From NCBI RefSeq assembly GCF_024323335.1, contig NC_066584.1, forward strand, positions 269,258,344 through 269,322,343: DNA of 64,000 bases, read 5' to 3'. The stretch comes from Lathyrus oleraceus. Lineage: Eukaryota; Streptophyta; Magnoliopsida; Fabales; Fabaceae. The first letter of the stretch is position 1; the number at the start of each line of letters is the position of its first letter. The notes beneath the pieces are model-generated. The model made no database searches. It was not told the DNA's origin and saw only the letters and a list, made by a program, of their open reading frames with translations. A program made the position numbers and the translations under genes. Positions 12,101-28,065 of this stretch are shown piece by piece.

Positions 12101-13786
12101 CATTATACTATGTCTCTAACATGAATTAACACCAAAATTCTATTGCCCGACCTCAAATAGTTGTGACTTCTACATAAGTCCAATTACGATTGCTTAACAT
12201 AGCGCTAAATTTGTGACACAAAAAGGCATAGCATTCAAGTTAGTGAGATTGTAAGTCTCCCCTCTTTCATGGTATTGTGTGGAAACTTGGCCTTTTTTCC
12301 TTCCTTTGGAAGATGTCTTGGTTCAAGGATCCATGCTTGTGATAAGTGGATTGAGCGTTCTCCAAAGAATGACTTTAAATTAAAAAAAGCAAAAGCAAAA
12401 TAATACTAACTTCTAACTCACTAACAACTAACATTTAATTTCAAGCCATTTATTTTAATGCAATTTAATTTTAGTCTTTATTCATTTACCATTATTCATA
12501 CCATTCTAATTGTTTACATTAATGCCATTTTCACTTTGTCTATTTGGACCATATTGTGTGATATATATTGCTTGTGTATATTTTTGTTTGTTTGTGTGGT
12601 CTTTGACCATTAAGGTACATGATAACAACAAAAACCCTAAAAAACTTTTGTGTGGACTGTTGGCTTGATCTTGGACAATTGGACTTAGAATCTAGGAAAC
12701 TATCCTATGCTAAAGGACTTGGCCAATGCCAACTTTTGAGAAACCAAGTGCTTGCAATTTGAAACTTCATCTGATACATCATTCAAGATCCCTTTGAGTT
12801 CATCTGCAACATGATCATTGTGAAGCTTTTATTTTGAACCTGTGACTTGTGGAATTCATCTGTTACATGGGCTAATTTGAAGAAGATCATGGAATAACTA
12901 AGCTTGGATGTGGCTATCTTTATTTAATGCCTTGCTCTTCAAGATTGATATAATTATGCATTTGTGTGTTGCTTGATTCTAAATGTCCATGAGAATTTGG
13001 GTTTCTATTGACATTCTTGTCTATTGGATTGCTACCCATTGGTCAGGTCTTTTCAATCCTTAACTTTTAATTTTGTGCATAGGATTAGTTTCTTCATCTC
13101 CTCCCTATTTCTTTAATTTTAAAATCTCTCCCTCCTTTTTTTAAAATCTTCTTTGATTGAACTCATTTTGTTCTTAACTTTGACCACTTTGCAAATTAGA
13201 AACTTTGGCCTTATGCCATTGCATTTTCAAACTTCTTTTCTTAATCAAACTTGTAAATGAACTTAATTATACTTGACCTAAACTTTCAAAAACCAAAAAG
13301 AACTAACTCATTCAAACCATTTTCAGGCCTTTGCGCCTTTCAAACTTAATTTTGTTAAAAGCAATGCATCCACTTTGAAATTTGTATCACGAACTACGAG
13401 GTTTTGATCCCTCATATTTATGTTGGTACGTAGGCACAAGTCCGAAGGTCTTGTCAAACACAAAAATATAATTAATAATTCTTTTCTCATCTCTCCATTT
13501 TATTTGTTTGTAAACATTATTTTGTACAAAATGCACATGCACACAAAAAAGGGCTTCTTAGGAGTACCTAGGACATTTTGGGTGCTAACACCTTCCCTCT
13601 GTGTAACCAACCCCCTTACCTGTAATCTCTGACATTTTATTAGTGTTGATTTGAAAACTTCTTACTTTTGGGTTTTTTTCGTACTTTTTCCCTTTTCCCT
13701 TGGAAATAATAAAAGCGCGGTGGTGACTCCAGTTTTATTGATCTCTAGCTTGTCAATAGCTTTATGATCATGAATTTACCGCTACA
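9107..13786 (+). mobile_element. 3' LTR of a third Ogre/Tat-like family (4680 bp)
   Basis: It starts TGTAAGACCCC right after a polypurine tract and ends TTTACCGCTACA. The ends TGTAAG and GCTACA are near-perfect inverted repeats. A TATA box is at 10616. The 3' portion has the conserved modules: GAACTACGAGG...GGTACGTAGGC at 13390-13435, GGGTGCTAACACCTTCCCT at 13579, and GCGGTGGTGACTCC at 13717. A second, truncated copy of the right ~1 kb lies at 61415-62436. The body is AT-rich without coding sequence. Confidence 0.8.
10616..10623 (+). promoter_or_regulatory. TATA box of the 4.7-kb LTR
   Basis: TATAAATA about 1.5 kb into the LTR, followed by a GC-richer stretch (CTTGCGCGCCAGC). It is the best U3 promoter candidate in this LTR. 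Confidence 0.5.
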
Positions 13787-14404
13787 CAATACTATTGTCT
13801 TTAGCCCACAAAATCAGGGTAGTGGCAGAAATGGTGATCTTCTACTGTATACTATTTTCTTGATGCAAAACCTTTTGATATTATCTTCTAATCTACAAAG
13901 GCTTCTAATAAAATGATGTTGAAGTATGTTTAGAAGGATCAAGAGACAAGTTGAAAAAATCTTCAAAACCTTGGTCTTTAGAGTCTTGACACAGTTCCTC
14001 AAAACCTGATCTTCAGAGTCTTTAGATCTTATTCTTCATAATCTTCCAAAATTGAGCGCAAAATCTTGAAGGCAGACAAACCTTCAGCGACTCTAACAAT
14101 CAGAGTCACAGTCAGAAGCTTTAGCACGAACGATCATCAAAACCGTTGTCTAAGAACTTTCTAGAATTTGACAACATCTCGTAAAACACTTGTATCTCTT
14201 TAGAGTCAGAGTGTGTTGATTCCAGAATCTAATGATGTCTTCAGTCATTGCTTCAGAGTCAGAACTTGTTAGGAAAAGCTACACACTAGATAAAAACCAT
14301 TAATGTACAAAATTGATCTCTAAAAAACAATGCATTGTTATCATCGAAACTAAATGCCATATGCATAATCAAATCTTGTTCTAACAAGTATTATACCTAT
14401 ATCC
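13787..14404. other. Spacer between LTR and gypsy RT fragment, nothing recognised
   Basis: About 620 bases follow the LTR end. Short recurring cttcagagtc / tcttcagagtc words (about 13975-14260) suggest a decayed simple repeat. I see no gene. Confidence 0.5.
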
Positions 14405-17446
<3,042 letters not shown>

Positions 17447-17874
17447 TACCGGAGGAGGTAGTCGATCTCTTATAGACATCTCTTATAGACCGTTCAAAGA
17501 CGCATGCATATCAATATTCTGTCTTCTCGATCAATGAATATAGTTTTTAGAATGATTGATTTTACTATTTGTTGAAAGAATGAAAGACATAAAACCATTA
17601 AGCGATGAATTGAGGAAGGATGATTTTGACTCATTATAGACTTTCCATTTATAGTAAGTTGAATATAAAAGTTAGTTGAGAATTTACTATTTTAGTAAAG
17701 TTGTTATTTACAAGTTTTTTGAGTTAGTTTCAAAGCTTGTAATAGAATTTATATATTTATAATGTATCGATTACAATTGCTTTAAGTTCAATAACATAAT
17801 TTTGATGGTTGAGTCTCTCTTCCATCTTAATTTTTCTTTCATTGGGTGTTCAATGTTTTTGATCTCTCTTTGAT
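17447..17874. other. 3' flank of the truncated BAHD copy
   Basis: An AT-rich spacer, with a short duplication of tctcttatagac near 17465-17490. No gene or named repeat is recognised. Confidence 0.4.
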
Positions 17875-19750
17875 CACTACTGTAAATAATACATTTTAAG
17901 ATAAAACTTTAATCTCAGCTATTAAAAAACCGAGATCAAATGACCTAAAATACACTATTTATTTATTTTTGTTTAAAATACTTAATCTTTTACATCAGTT
18001 TTCCCAAAAACTGACATAACAAATTGTTCAGGGTTTGAGCTTCGATTCTGAACGCTTGTAATTTTAGAACTAAAAAGACCCCTTTATTTTTCATAGTTTT
18101 TACGTCGGATATGTTCCCTCGATTTTTAAGAAAACCGAGATAAAAACTCTTTAAATAATTTTTTATTCCTTTAGATTTAATGTTAAAGCTCGTTCACTTT
18201 TTGCTCCCTAGCTAACGAACGATACTGAAATACTATTCTCCTCCAGTGAACGAAATAGAAACAACAGTATTCTCCAAGGAGGAAGGAAGTTAGAACCTCA
18301 AACTAACATTTTTCTATGAGTCTCTCATCACATTTTCGGTATGTACAAATTCGTCATTACTGTTTTTATTGTTTGTTGTTGTTGTTGTTGTCGTTTTCTT
18401 CATTTTTGTTGTTGGTGGTGGTATTGTGGTCGTCGTTGATGTTGTTTCCTCGTTATTGTTGTTGTTGTTGGTGGTGGTGGTGGTATTTTAAGTTGTTGTT
18501 TATTGTTATTATTGTTTTGCTAAGATGAAATGTTCATTTTTTTTGTTTAGTACTATTTTCATTTTATTTTCAGAAGTTGTATGTGATTATGGATCGTAGT
18601 TGGATGGAATTCAATAAATTAAGTAAAAAGTATGAGAATGGAGTGATTCACTTTCTTGAATTCGCAGGAAAAAAAATTCGTAACGATAATGGGATTTTTT
18701 AGTATCCTTGTAAAATTTACCGAAATGTGCAAAAATATTCAAGTGTTGTTATATTCAGTCATTTAGGTTGTGATGAAATTATTCAAAATTACATGAAATG
18801 TGTATGGCATGGTGAAGTGACTAAAAAAAGATCCTTATCACATACAGTTGAAGATGATGATGAATTTATAAATGATACTTTAGAAGACATGATTCGTGAT
18901 ATTGGAGTAGATGCTTTCAAGAAAGCTAATGTGGTAGATACTTTGCAAAGAGACATGGAAGATTCGTTGTATCCGGGGTGCAAAAGTTTTACAAGATTGT
19001 CAGATGTGTTAAGACTATTTAATCTTAAGACAAGTTATTTTCACACGGGTTGATCTTCGAAAGCCAACTTATAAGAACTAATCATTAATCATGGCAACCC
19101 AAGCAAAACAAGTTTTTTATGTCACTAATCCTTCTAACACTAGATGATCAATTTTTCTTCACGGGAAACATCTTCCTAACAATATTGATGAACATCAAGA
19201 TTTTAACTATGAGCCCCTTAGTTTTCTCAACACATGTACGTCATTCATCTGAATGATTCAGATGATGTGAATGCTATTCGTCGTGATCATCAAGAGGAGT
19301 TATGGGAAAACTAGTAAGTAAATATATTATATCACTTAGTAATTTATAATTATTCATTTTATTCATTTTACTCATTTTTATTCCATTTACTAAATATTTA
19401 ATGATGTTGTTGATTATCCTAATTGGTTTCAAATGTTATTCAAATTGTAGATGCTTAACGACCAATGACAAACCTTAGCATAAAACTTTTGGATAGCCTA
19501 CAAGAGTTTCCATTTTTGTTATTGTTTTTGTTGGTTAATCATTTATTTTAGTTTTGTTGTAAAATTATAAGGTGTTTGCCATTTTGGCTTTGCATTTTGT
19601 CTAAACAATTAATATTTGTGGTACAATGTTCCTCTTTAAGGAGTTGACAAAATGTACAAGTTTCTGTTTCAAAAATCTGCAAAATATGGCTTCTGTATCT
19701 AAGATTAAATGCATTTCACGTCCAAGATTAAATGTGTTTTTGTAGTAGTG
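17875..19750 (+). mobile_element. CACTA (En/Spm-type) transposon, 1876 bp, defective
   Basis: Ends are CACTACTGTAAATAAT at 17875 and TTTTTGTAGTAGTG at 19750, flanked by the 3-bp target duplication GAT (17872-17874 and 19751-19753). Subterminal motifs of the type ACCGAGAT recur near 17932 and 18135. Inside is a broken N-terminal portion of the transposase. The size is far below that of autonomous CACTA elements, so it is a deletion derivative. A GTT/GGT microsatellite lies at about 18370-18490. Confidence 0.85.
18589..19053 (+). pseudogene. CACTA transposase, N-terminal transposase-associated domain remnant
   Basis: Starts MDRSWMEFNKLSKKYENGV, the typical opening of En/Spm-type transposases, followed by FLEFAGK, an in-frame TAG at 18700-18702, then a VIFSHLGCDEIIQNYMKCVWHGE segment and FTRLSDVLRLFNLK. 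The Cys/His pattern of the domain is partly lost. Further scraps with TPase-like wording (QAKQVFYV, near 19095) follow in other frames. The catalytic middle portion is absent. Confidence 0.75.
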
Positions 19751-19839
19751 GATGATGCTTTCAATATTCTAACATTGTATTATACACATGTCCGATCTAC
19801 CCGTGATCTTCACATTCTTCTTTGATTCTTCCTCCATCA

Positions 19840-20370
19840 ATGTCTCATCGTGCAACTCCTGTTCATTCACAATTAAATCAAAATAGTCCCTATTATGTTC
19901 ATTCAAGTGATGAACCTTCTTCTATTAATGGATTCAATTATCATTTATGGGCCTAATCAATGCATCATGCTCTTTGTGGAAAGATGACGATTGAATATGT
20001 TGATGGATCTATACCATTTCCAATTTATTCTTTTGATCTTACGATTCATGCTTGGAACATATGCAACATGCTGATTTATTCTTGGATTTTTAATTTAGTT
20101 TCAAAATTAATAGCATAGTCCATCCTTTGAAATTTTTGAAAAAGATAGTTTATCAAGGTGATCTTATTCGTGTTTCAGAATTACAATAAGAAATTTACAT
20201 TCTTAAACATGATATTAAGTATGTTTCTTTGGAAATAATCTGAGATCTAAATGTCAATTCCTAATTGTACCTGTAGTGTTCATTGCTCATGTGAATATAT
20301 GAGGCAGATAAGGAACACTCACATCCTATTGTATGCTATCAAGTTTTTGTCTGGTTTGAATGATGATGCA
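19840..20370 (+). pseudogene. Ty1/copia gag remnant
   Basis: Starts MSHRATPVHSQLN at 19840. Readable pieces include YYVHSSDEPSS, INGFNYHLWA, CGKMTIEYVDGSIPFP, QGDLIRVSELQ, and MSIPNCTCSVHCSCEYMRQ (20251-20307). These match the gag of a large plant copia group. There are many stops (for example TAA at 19953-19955) and a deletion in the middle. It continues into unknown sequence and then a BAHD fragment. Confidence 0.75.
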
Positions 20371-20689
20371 GCCGCAAATGCACGGTTGCGCGAAGTAGTA
20401 AAAAGATATCAAACCATAAAGACCATTGGCTTAACTACCAAATTTTGTCCTATCGATATATATCTAGAGAAATCTAAAATAAGGATTTTGGTAAAACAAC
20501 TTAAATGGAAAAGCACTTAATTGAAAACAACTTATCTGAAAAATCACTTAAATCTCAATTGGGGCAAGCAGGACCTGGGGTTATGACTCTTACTCTAATA
20601 TAATCGCACGATCCATGTCACTTCTATTACGAGAAATCCGCATAAATTGTCGAAAATAGATAAATATGGGCAATACCTGCTTTCGCCAG

Positions 20690-21349
20690 CACATTGACCC
20701 CATAGAGGTATCCATAATCCGATCCCTCCTTCCAACCAACCAATAACAACAATACTCCAAATTTGAAATCATCGCCGCTTTCCTTTGGCATTATCGTACA
20801 ATATCGTTACAACTAGATTCAAACGAAGAATTTTATATGTATTTCGCAGTCAATGGACGTAGAAAATATGTAAACCTACAATTACCAAATGGTTACTATG
20901 GTAATGTTGTTGGAAATCCTGCTATTGTTAGAACAGTAAGCGAAATTGTTGAAAATACGTTGGGGTATATGTATCCATTGAATTTAGATCAGAAGGCAAA
21001 AGCTAAGGTCACCAAAGACTATATGCATTCATTGGCATATTTAATGGTTATCAAGGGTCGACCTTTGTTTACTCTAAGGGAATTTATGTTTATTGTGTCT
21101 GATACTACACGATTGGGATTTAGAGATGTCGATTCTGGTTGGGGAAAGGTTATTTAGGGAGGACCAGTTATCGATTCTCCTTATCCCGTTATTTTTAGCT
21201 TTTATATACCTTTTGCAAATGTTAAAGGAGAGGAAGGTTTGGTTATACCACTTTGTTTTCCAACTCAAGCCATGGAGAGGATGGTGAAAGAACTTGATAA
21301 TATGCTAAAGGTAAAAAGTTACCAATCTGCAAAGGGTGATACGAATTAA
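20690..21349 (+). pseudogene. BAHD acyltransferase, 3' half only
   Basis: Matches the C-terminal half of the BAHD genes from IRSLLPTN to GDTN-stop. The 5' half with the catalytic HxxxD is missing. In-frame stops occur at NQ*QQY (about 20744) and in GKVI*GGP (21155-21157). The structural motif DFGWG has become DSGWG. It is closest in wording to the ORF at 51188 (shared KGDTN/NGDTN ending and QYSKFEII). It is a dead copy, but shows that the cluster was once larger. Confidence 0.9.
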
Positions 21350-21477
21350 TCTGGTATCATTAAAACTTGGTTTGAGTCTTTAACTATTGTGATTTTTTTT
21401 AAATAACCAACATTTTCAAATAAAATATCAAAATAACCAAAATTTCAAAAAATATACCAAAATAACCATATTTTTAA

Positions 21478-21625
21478 CTGATGCGCCAATTGAACTGGCG
21501 CATCCAATTAACCTATAGAGGAGGCGCCATTGGAGCTGGCGCATGCTCCCAATGGCTTTTCACCTAGGCGCCATGCCTCTTGGCGCATGCATACACTGCA
21601 TAGTGTATGCACCAATGCATGTGGT
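21478..21625. repeat. Palindrome-rich segment with repeated GGCGC words
   Basis: Contains ATGCGCCAATTGAACTGGCGCAT (near 21480), GGCGCCATTGGAGCTGGCGC and GCATACACTGCATAGTGTATGC. These short inverted repeats are the only GC-rich stretch between the BAHD fragment and the PMD remnant. They may be part of a transposon end or an untranslated region; identity unknown. Confidence 0.6.
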
Positions 21626-21725
21626 GCATGCATCTTTATTTTTTTAAAAAAATTTAAATGTTAATTTTATAATTAATTAAAAAAAATACTGAAAATAAAA
21701 ATTATATTTATATTATAATAAAAAA

Positions 21726-22735
21726 TTACATGGAATTGATAAGAAATTCAATGACCTGCCCAATTGAAATGCCCCTTGTTCCACATCCAGGTGCGTTAGT
21801 TTGTCTTCGAGGTGTCCCACGATTTTCCTGAGGTGTTTGGGGTCTTTGAGTGCTGACATGATCCAATGGTGGTTGGTGTGAAGGTCTGGTGGAAGGTCCA
21901 ACGGTATTTGATAGATGTGTCATCATTTATTCCCAATAGCTGAGGGGTTTTCGCCAACAGCGCTTCCGTAATTGAGTTCGGTTCCCATGTTATCGTAGTT
22001 GGGTCGTTATGGTTGGGTGAATTATGGACGGTATGGTTTCCCGAATTGGGACATTGAATCGGTTTGGAAACGAATCAATGGTTCCCGGGGTGTACTATTG
22101 TCAAACAATGGTTGGGTGTTGTGGCGATGAGATGTTTGGGTGGTCATTAGTGGGGGGGGGCTATGATGACATGAATTGTATGAATCATCTGGGCTATAGA
22201 CTGTTATGGTGGCCGTGTATGGTTATTGGTGGGTAGGGTTTGATTCTTGGTTTTGAGGTCGGGTGTGTGGCATGAATAGGTTGTGAGGTTGGGTGTTTGG
22301 TTGTTAGGTGTATATGGTAGGGTGATGGTGTGAGGTTGGTCATTGGGTTTGGGTGGGTTGACATTGCTCTTGGACGGGGATTTGTTGTTGGGTGTATAAT
22401 GATGAAGCTAGTTTGCGTGGATCAATCAAATACCTTGGCTCATACATAAATTATGAGATTATAACCGACCTAAACCATGCCATATACTGTTGAGTTGGTC
22501 TAGCACCCTGTATGACTGGTTAAGATGTGTTATCGTCGATTCCTCCAATGACGACACATCTCTTTTGCGAAGTCTCTCCATTCGGAATAATCCCATTAGG
22601 CATCGAATCTTTGTTGATGTCAATCTCCCAAACACGTCGGAAGTTATGAAATTTGTTGCTGCATACCGAACTGCAGTTTTACCCGATCACTCTGGTGCAT
22701 CTCCATAGTAGTGAACCAGATAATTGGTGTTTTTG
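21726..22735 (-). pseudogene. Plant-mobile-domain (PMD)-like protein, C-terminal remnant
   Basis: Read on the minus strand, 22735-22480 resembles the end of the PMD domain. A piece around 22440-22490 reads QYMAWFRSVIIS followed by EPRYLIDPRKLAS. After that comes a long Pro/Gln/Asn/Thr-rich tail down to 21726. Several frameshifts and stops break the frame. PMD proteins are common in legumes, often as transposon cargo. The assignment rests on overall wording rather than a catalytic motif. Confidence 0.45.
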
Positions 22736-25700
22736 TTGTCCAAACTATATCATTATCATGGTTAACCTGGTGATCAAGACCCAGATATGACCTCCAGATA
22801 AATTGTACAAGAATACGACATGATTAGATGATATTGTAGCACCTCAAATTTGCACCTACCATTATACATACATTTTCATACTAGGTCATAGCATATCATG
22901 GTCCATTGCATAGCATTTGCATTGTCCCTCTGTTGCCTCAAGAGCAAGCAATCAAGAATCAGGTCAAACTAATCTCCTGATCAGTCAACCAAGCAAGTAA
23001 AAGAATTTCTCATTGAATCAAGGCCTTGGGGTTTGTCCAACAAGTTCACATGACTTGGTGGTCTATTTGAAGTATTTTGGTCAAGGATTGAAGGCTCAGA
23101 GGTCATCAGTTCATACACAGACAGTCAAAAACCCTAAAAGTCAACTGTTGGTCAACTGTCCATTTAATCAGTGATTGGATGATTGGAATTGGTTTGTGAG
23201 AGTTCATTCATGTCCAAATAGTCATCATATATCATGCCAAACACCATCATGGAGGAATTTGAAGCCAGATCATGAATTTCCCAAAACGGAAACTGGGCCT
23301 GTAACTGAAACTTACCAAAAATGGAAAGTTTTGATCCTCAAACTTACATCATGATACAAGCCTCAGATGAATTTTTGCCCAACATGAAAGTTGAAGATCT
23401 TGTTCTCCCATTTCCAAAAAGTCCTAGAACTCTCAATTCCCATGTGTGGTTGGCAAGTTATGATCGAATCGATTTCAGAAAATCTTGAACTTCAAAGGGC
23501 CATATCTCCCAAACCGTTTGGCCAATTTTGGTGGGGTTTTTTCCTACAAGTCACATTTGATCCCCTCTTTCCAAAAATATAAATTTCATGTGCCAAAACT
23601 TCACCAATCAAAATGGCATATTTTGACCTTTTTCATTTAAATGAAAGTTTGACCAAGAGTTGACTTTTTGATTTAAACATTTTTTCAACATTTGGCCAAT
23701 TGGAACAGCTCATAAATGTCATTTAGGATGTGTTTGCAAAGTCAAAATATGCAGTACATAAGGCCATTGCTTGGTTGCTTGAATTGTAAGAAAAGTACCA
23801 TTTAACCATACTTGTCCATACCATTAACCATGCCTTGCCTTGTACCTCAAAAGAACAGCAATTATGCAGCATTTTTTTCTGTCATTGTGCACACATATCT
23901 GCAGCCAAAAACCAGTAGTACAAGGAGCCATTCCTTGTTTGTTTGAAATTGGGGAAAAGGTACCTTGCAGCCATTCCACAACATACCTCCTCATCATATT
24001 TTTCTGCAGATTGAGGACAATAGCAGGCACAAAAAAAAGCCAGCCTAACACAGCCTAAAAAAAAAACAAACAGAACTGATTTTCTGCACAGCCTAAAATC
24101 ACACCTTGCTCTTGCAGTTACAAAAACCTGTCCTTGCTTTGCTTGGTAACAGGGACTGCTTCACCATTTTCTGTCCAAAAAGCAGCATACACAACAGAAC
24201 TTCACTCATTTTTTTTTTCATTAAGACATCATCTTGGCATTTTACAAAAGAGGCTGTCAAAACAAAAAGTTACAAGACATGGCCTGGCAAAAATGCAACA
24301 TAAAAACAGCATATCAAAACATGATTTCCGGCCATTGAAAAACACTAGCAGCCACACAAACCACTTGGCCTGAACAAAACCTCACTCTCTCTCAAATTCA
24401 TTTTTTGGCCATTTTCCAAAGTTCTTCCCAAAACTCCATAGAACATGACCTGCCTTTGTTTGCAACACCATATGCCATCATTATAGAGTTCACTGCAAGC
24501 TTGTTTTGACTACTGTGAAGCTTTTCGAATTTGTCCTCATCAAAACTCATACATGACAGTTCATGATTAGAAGAAGTTGGAATACCATTGAGCCATTTTC
24601 TTTCGTCCATCCTTCAACTGGGACCCTTTGGATGTTCTGTTTTCGCGTTTGGTAGCCCAACAACCACCCTCCCAGTTCTGCCATAGATCAAAGGTTAGAA
24701 ACTTACCTTCAAAATTCATGAAATGATATGTTGATTTATGTACATCTCACTGCCATGAATACCCTGAACCTTTTATTTTTGATTATCATTGAGAGTTGAG
24801 TGAGATAGCTCTGATTTATGTTTGAGATACCAAGCTCGTTTACTTCAATTCACGTTGGCTGTGACGTTTTGTTGTGATTAATATGCATATTCGTGATGTA
24901 TGAAGTAGGAGCTACAAGTTGGTATGCTTAAAATTGAAATACAAAAGTTTTGTTCTTGACCTGATTTTATCGTGTTTGGAATTGAACGCTGCCCAGATTT
25001 CTGCTCCCATTGTTACTGTAGCAATTAGGGCTTGTGTGTGTATGATGAGGATGAAACGTGATTGGCTGTAACGCCTGGCCCATGCTCACGCGCTATTGGC
25101 CCTTGACTTCCGTTGACCAGGGCGCTGACCCCCTTTAATGAAACGCTGAGTTTCATACTCAGCGAGGGGCACGCTGGTCATTTGCCCTTTTAATTAAATA
25201 TTTGTTCCATTAATCATTTTATTTTGTAATGTGTATTTCATTTGCCATGCCTAATTTACAAAATGCATAACTCATTCATTTTAATTCCAAATTTCATGGG
25301 ACTTTCTGCATCATGTTCATATTGACCTCTAGTTTTTTATGGTATTTTTTCTAGATTTTTTCCACGTGTAGAATTTAAATTGTATTAGGGTTTGTGACAT
25401 GTGACCAAATTTTGTACACTTTGCCAAATCAATTGTGAAATGATGAGAATGTATCCAATGGCTCCCAAATTTTTTGTGCTCAAACTAGACACACTCATGG
25501 TGATTTTGGTGTAAAGTTTGTAAATTTATCATTTGTGGTTTGAGAGTTATGATTTTTTGAATTAGGGTGTGACAATTTGTGTCACACCATTGATGTCCAA
25601 CTTCATGATTTTCATTACCATGCTTCCTTACATCCAAATGACCCCAAATTTTGCATGAACCTACTCTTGTATGTCTAGTTGACTTGTGAATTTTCTTGGA

Positions 25701-27142
25701 TTTAATTGAACTATTTTCCATTTGTTTGAGATTTTTCTTCCCTGCCTAGTCAAATGTTGACCTTGTGTGACACTTGTTCCCATTTCATTTGTGAAATTCT
25801 CATACTTCATTAGATGGACATGAAATTTTACATGAGATAACTAGACATCTTCATCTTTACCATGGCTTTAGTCCCATTCATTTATCATACACCATTCTTG
25901 ACTTATGATTTTTCTAAGTTGATGCATGTTTGGTTGACTTCTTTGAGCATGTTCAAATGTGCTTTGACTTTCTGATTTTCATTGACTGCCTTCCACTTGT
26001 CCAAATAAGATGAAATTTGACATGCTTACCATGCTATGTGTTAGGAGTGACCATGATTTATTTGGTGATTTTTGGAAATTGTTTAGTTTGCTTTTGATGC
26101 AAGTCTTGCTGTTGACTTCTATGAGCTTCTGTTTGCCATACTTTGACCTAAATGGTTCATGAAATGTTGATGATGATTGATATGAATGTGAACCCAATTG
26201 GTTTTGTTTCCTAATTGTTTGAACATGATTTTGGATACTTACCCCTTGCTGTTTTGACTTTCTTAATCTCTTTTGACCCTAGGCTTGCCCTAGTGGTCCT
26301 GTTACTCACCTTTGAGCTTGTGTTTTCAGGTTGACCATCAAATGGCCATTAAGACCAATTCATTTGACTGAGCTTGCTTAAACATCATTGTCTAACTTGT
26401 TTGTTTTGTAGGTGGCTTGGCTCACATGCCTTAAGCCTTGCACCTTCACTTGCTTGTGTAGACTGGTTGATGTCTGCTTCCTTTTACTTTGTTTGAAGTT
26501 GCATACTAACATCTGCTTGACTGTTTCAGGTGCTTTTAGTTGCTTAGTTCCTTGTGAACTTGTTGCTTTGCTTTGCTTGTATAAGCAATTTGCATTGAGG
26601 TATGTCTCCTTTACTTCATGTAGTCTGGAAGACCTGGCCTGTTACTTGGCCAGGCAACTGTCTGAAGTCCTCCTTAAGAGGCAATGTTTGTGACTGTTTA
26701 CTTTTGTCCTTGCATAGAGTCAAAGACCTCTTAAGTGAAGAGGCAATTGGTGGAAGGTAGGGATATGCAATCTATCCCCCACTATTCAGTGTGTCATCCG
26801 CTTTGCTCACACCACTGTGTTGATGCATTGCAGATACAAACCCAAGATCTTGTGCAATTGCACGGTTGAGTCAGTTTTAATGTGTAGAAGGGTTCCCACT
26901 TTCTGAACCCACACATTCTTGTCTTGAGCTCTCCCAGGCCAGGGATAAGAGCTGTGAGGTCTCATCCTCACTTCATCCTTTCATCTGCTTCACCTTAGCC
27001 TCTCAATGGCAAGGTTAAGAGCAACATTCACCCAGTTCCAGAGGTTTGTTTGTTGAGGTTGATATGACCCCTTGACTAAAACCTAACCCTTGTTTGAGCC
27101 ACTTGTTTGTGTATAGCGTGTGCTATCTGTGCTTGTAGGATT

Positions 27143-27297
27143 GTTTGACTTGCTTCCTGTGCAAGTTAGGATAGTTTGACTTGCTTCCTGTGCAAGTTAG
27201 GATAGTTTGACTTGCTTCCTGTGCAAGTTAGGATAGTTTGACTTGCTTCCTGTGCAAGTTAGGATAGTTTGACTTGCTTCCTGTGCAAGTTAGGTTT
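27143..27297 (+). repeat. 31-bp minisatellite, five copies, each with an ACTTGC/GCAAGT hairpin
   Basis: Copies start at 27143, 27174, 27205, 27236 and 27267 and are virtually identical. Each contains GACTTGC-ttcctgt-GCAAGTt, a 6-bp stem with 7-base loop. Two degenerate copies follow to about 27355. Confidence 0.95.
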
Positions 27298-27422
27298 TGC
27301 TTGGCTTGCTTCCTGTGCAAGTTAAGTGTGTGTGGCTTGCTTCCCGTGTGAGCCATACTTAGGATAGGTTGGCCCTTGTGCCATTTAGCTAGAAACCTTA
27401 ACTTAGGGATGATTTGCATGAC

Positions 27423-28065
27423 AACATCTAGGCTCGAGTCGTAGTCTCCCTAGTGTTGTGTCTCCCTCTGTTATCTGGTTAGGCTAGTCCTTATCCCTGC
27501 GTAGGGGAACTACATCGCCCTGATCTTCATACCAGATGAAGTATGTAGGCAGGAGATTGAGCTGATCTCTCCGGGCGCCTTTTTCTTTTTTTTGTGTGTG
27601 TTTGGCAACTATTAGGCTCGAGCTCTGGTCTCCCTATTAGTTTGTCCTTTCAACCTTTGTGTTCCTTCTGACGTCTCAGCGTCTCTTTTTGTTTGCGTGG
27701 CAACTATTAGGCTCGAGCTCTAGTCTCCCTTTTAGTTTGTTTGTTCGCCTTTTTCTTTTTGTGTGTGTTGTCTGACAGTTGCTAGGCTCGAGTGCCTGAC
27801 TCCTTAGCAACCTGTTGTCTGTTTGTTTGAGTGTGTGCTTGACAGTTATAGGCTCGAGTCCCCGACTCCCTATTAACTTGTTGCGTTGTTGTGTGCTTGG
27901 AAGCTGATGTAAGTCCATCGAGTGGCATTTGGGTTCCAGTGTGCGTGTGTTTGGTTCGGATGCTGATGTAAGCCCAGTGATTGGCATTCAGGCTCCATGT
28001 TTGCCTTCTTGAGCGCGTTTTGGTTCGGATGCTGATGTAAGTCCAGTGATTGGCGTTCAGGCTCC
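27423..28065 (+). repeat. TTAGGCTCGAG and GATGTAAG(C/T)CCA module arrays in the solo LTR
   Basis: TAGGCTCGAG followed by a GTCTCCC or GACTCC phrase occurs at about 27429, 27613, 27709, 27783 and 27850. A second module, GCTGATGTAAG-CCA then TTGGCATTCAGGCTCCA, occurs at about 27903, 27961 and 28030. Related copies lie in the other LTR at 6256, 6465 and 6550-6690. Confidence 0.75.

Noticed and set aside
13787..13791. CAATA as target duplication of the 4.7-kb LTR element
   Set aside because: No matching left flank is visible because the element's left part is not in the window.
18316..18528. 70-codon ORF rich in Leu, Val and Trp
   Set aside because: Translation of a GTT/GGT microsatellite inside the CACTA element.
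26412..26693. 93-codon Cys/Leu-rich ORF in the solo LTR
   Set aside because: It has no homolog in the matching LTR at 5500-5680, where the frame is broken.
27143..27297. Possible CRISPR-like array
   Set aside because: Units are contiguous without spacers and lie in a plant LTR; it is a minisatellite.
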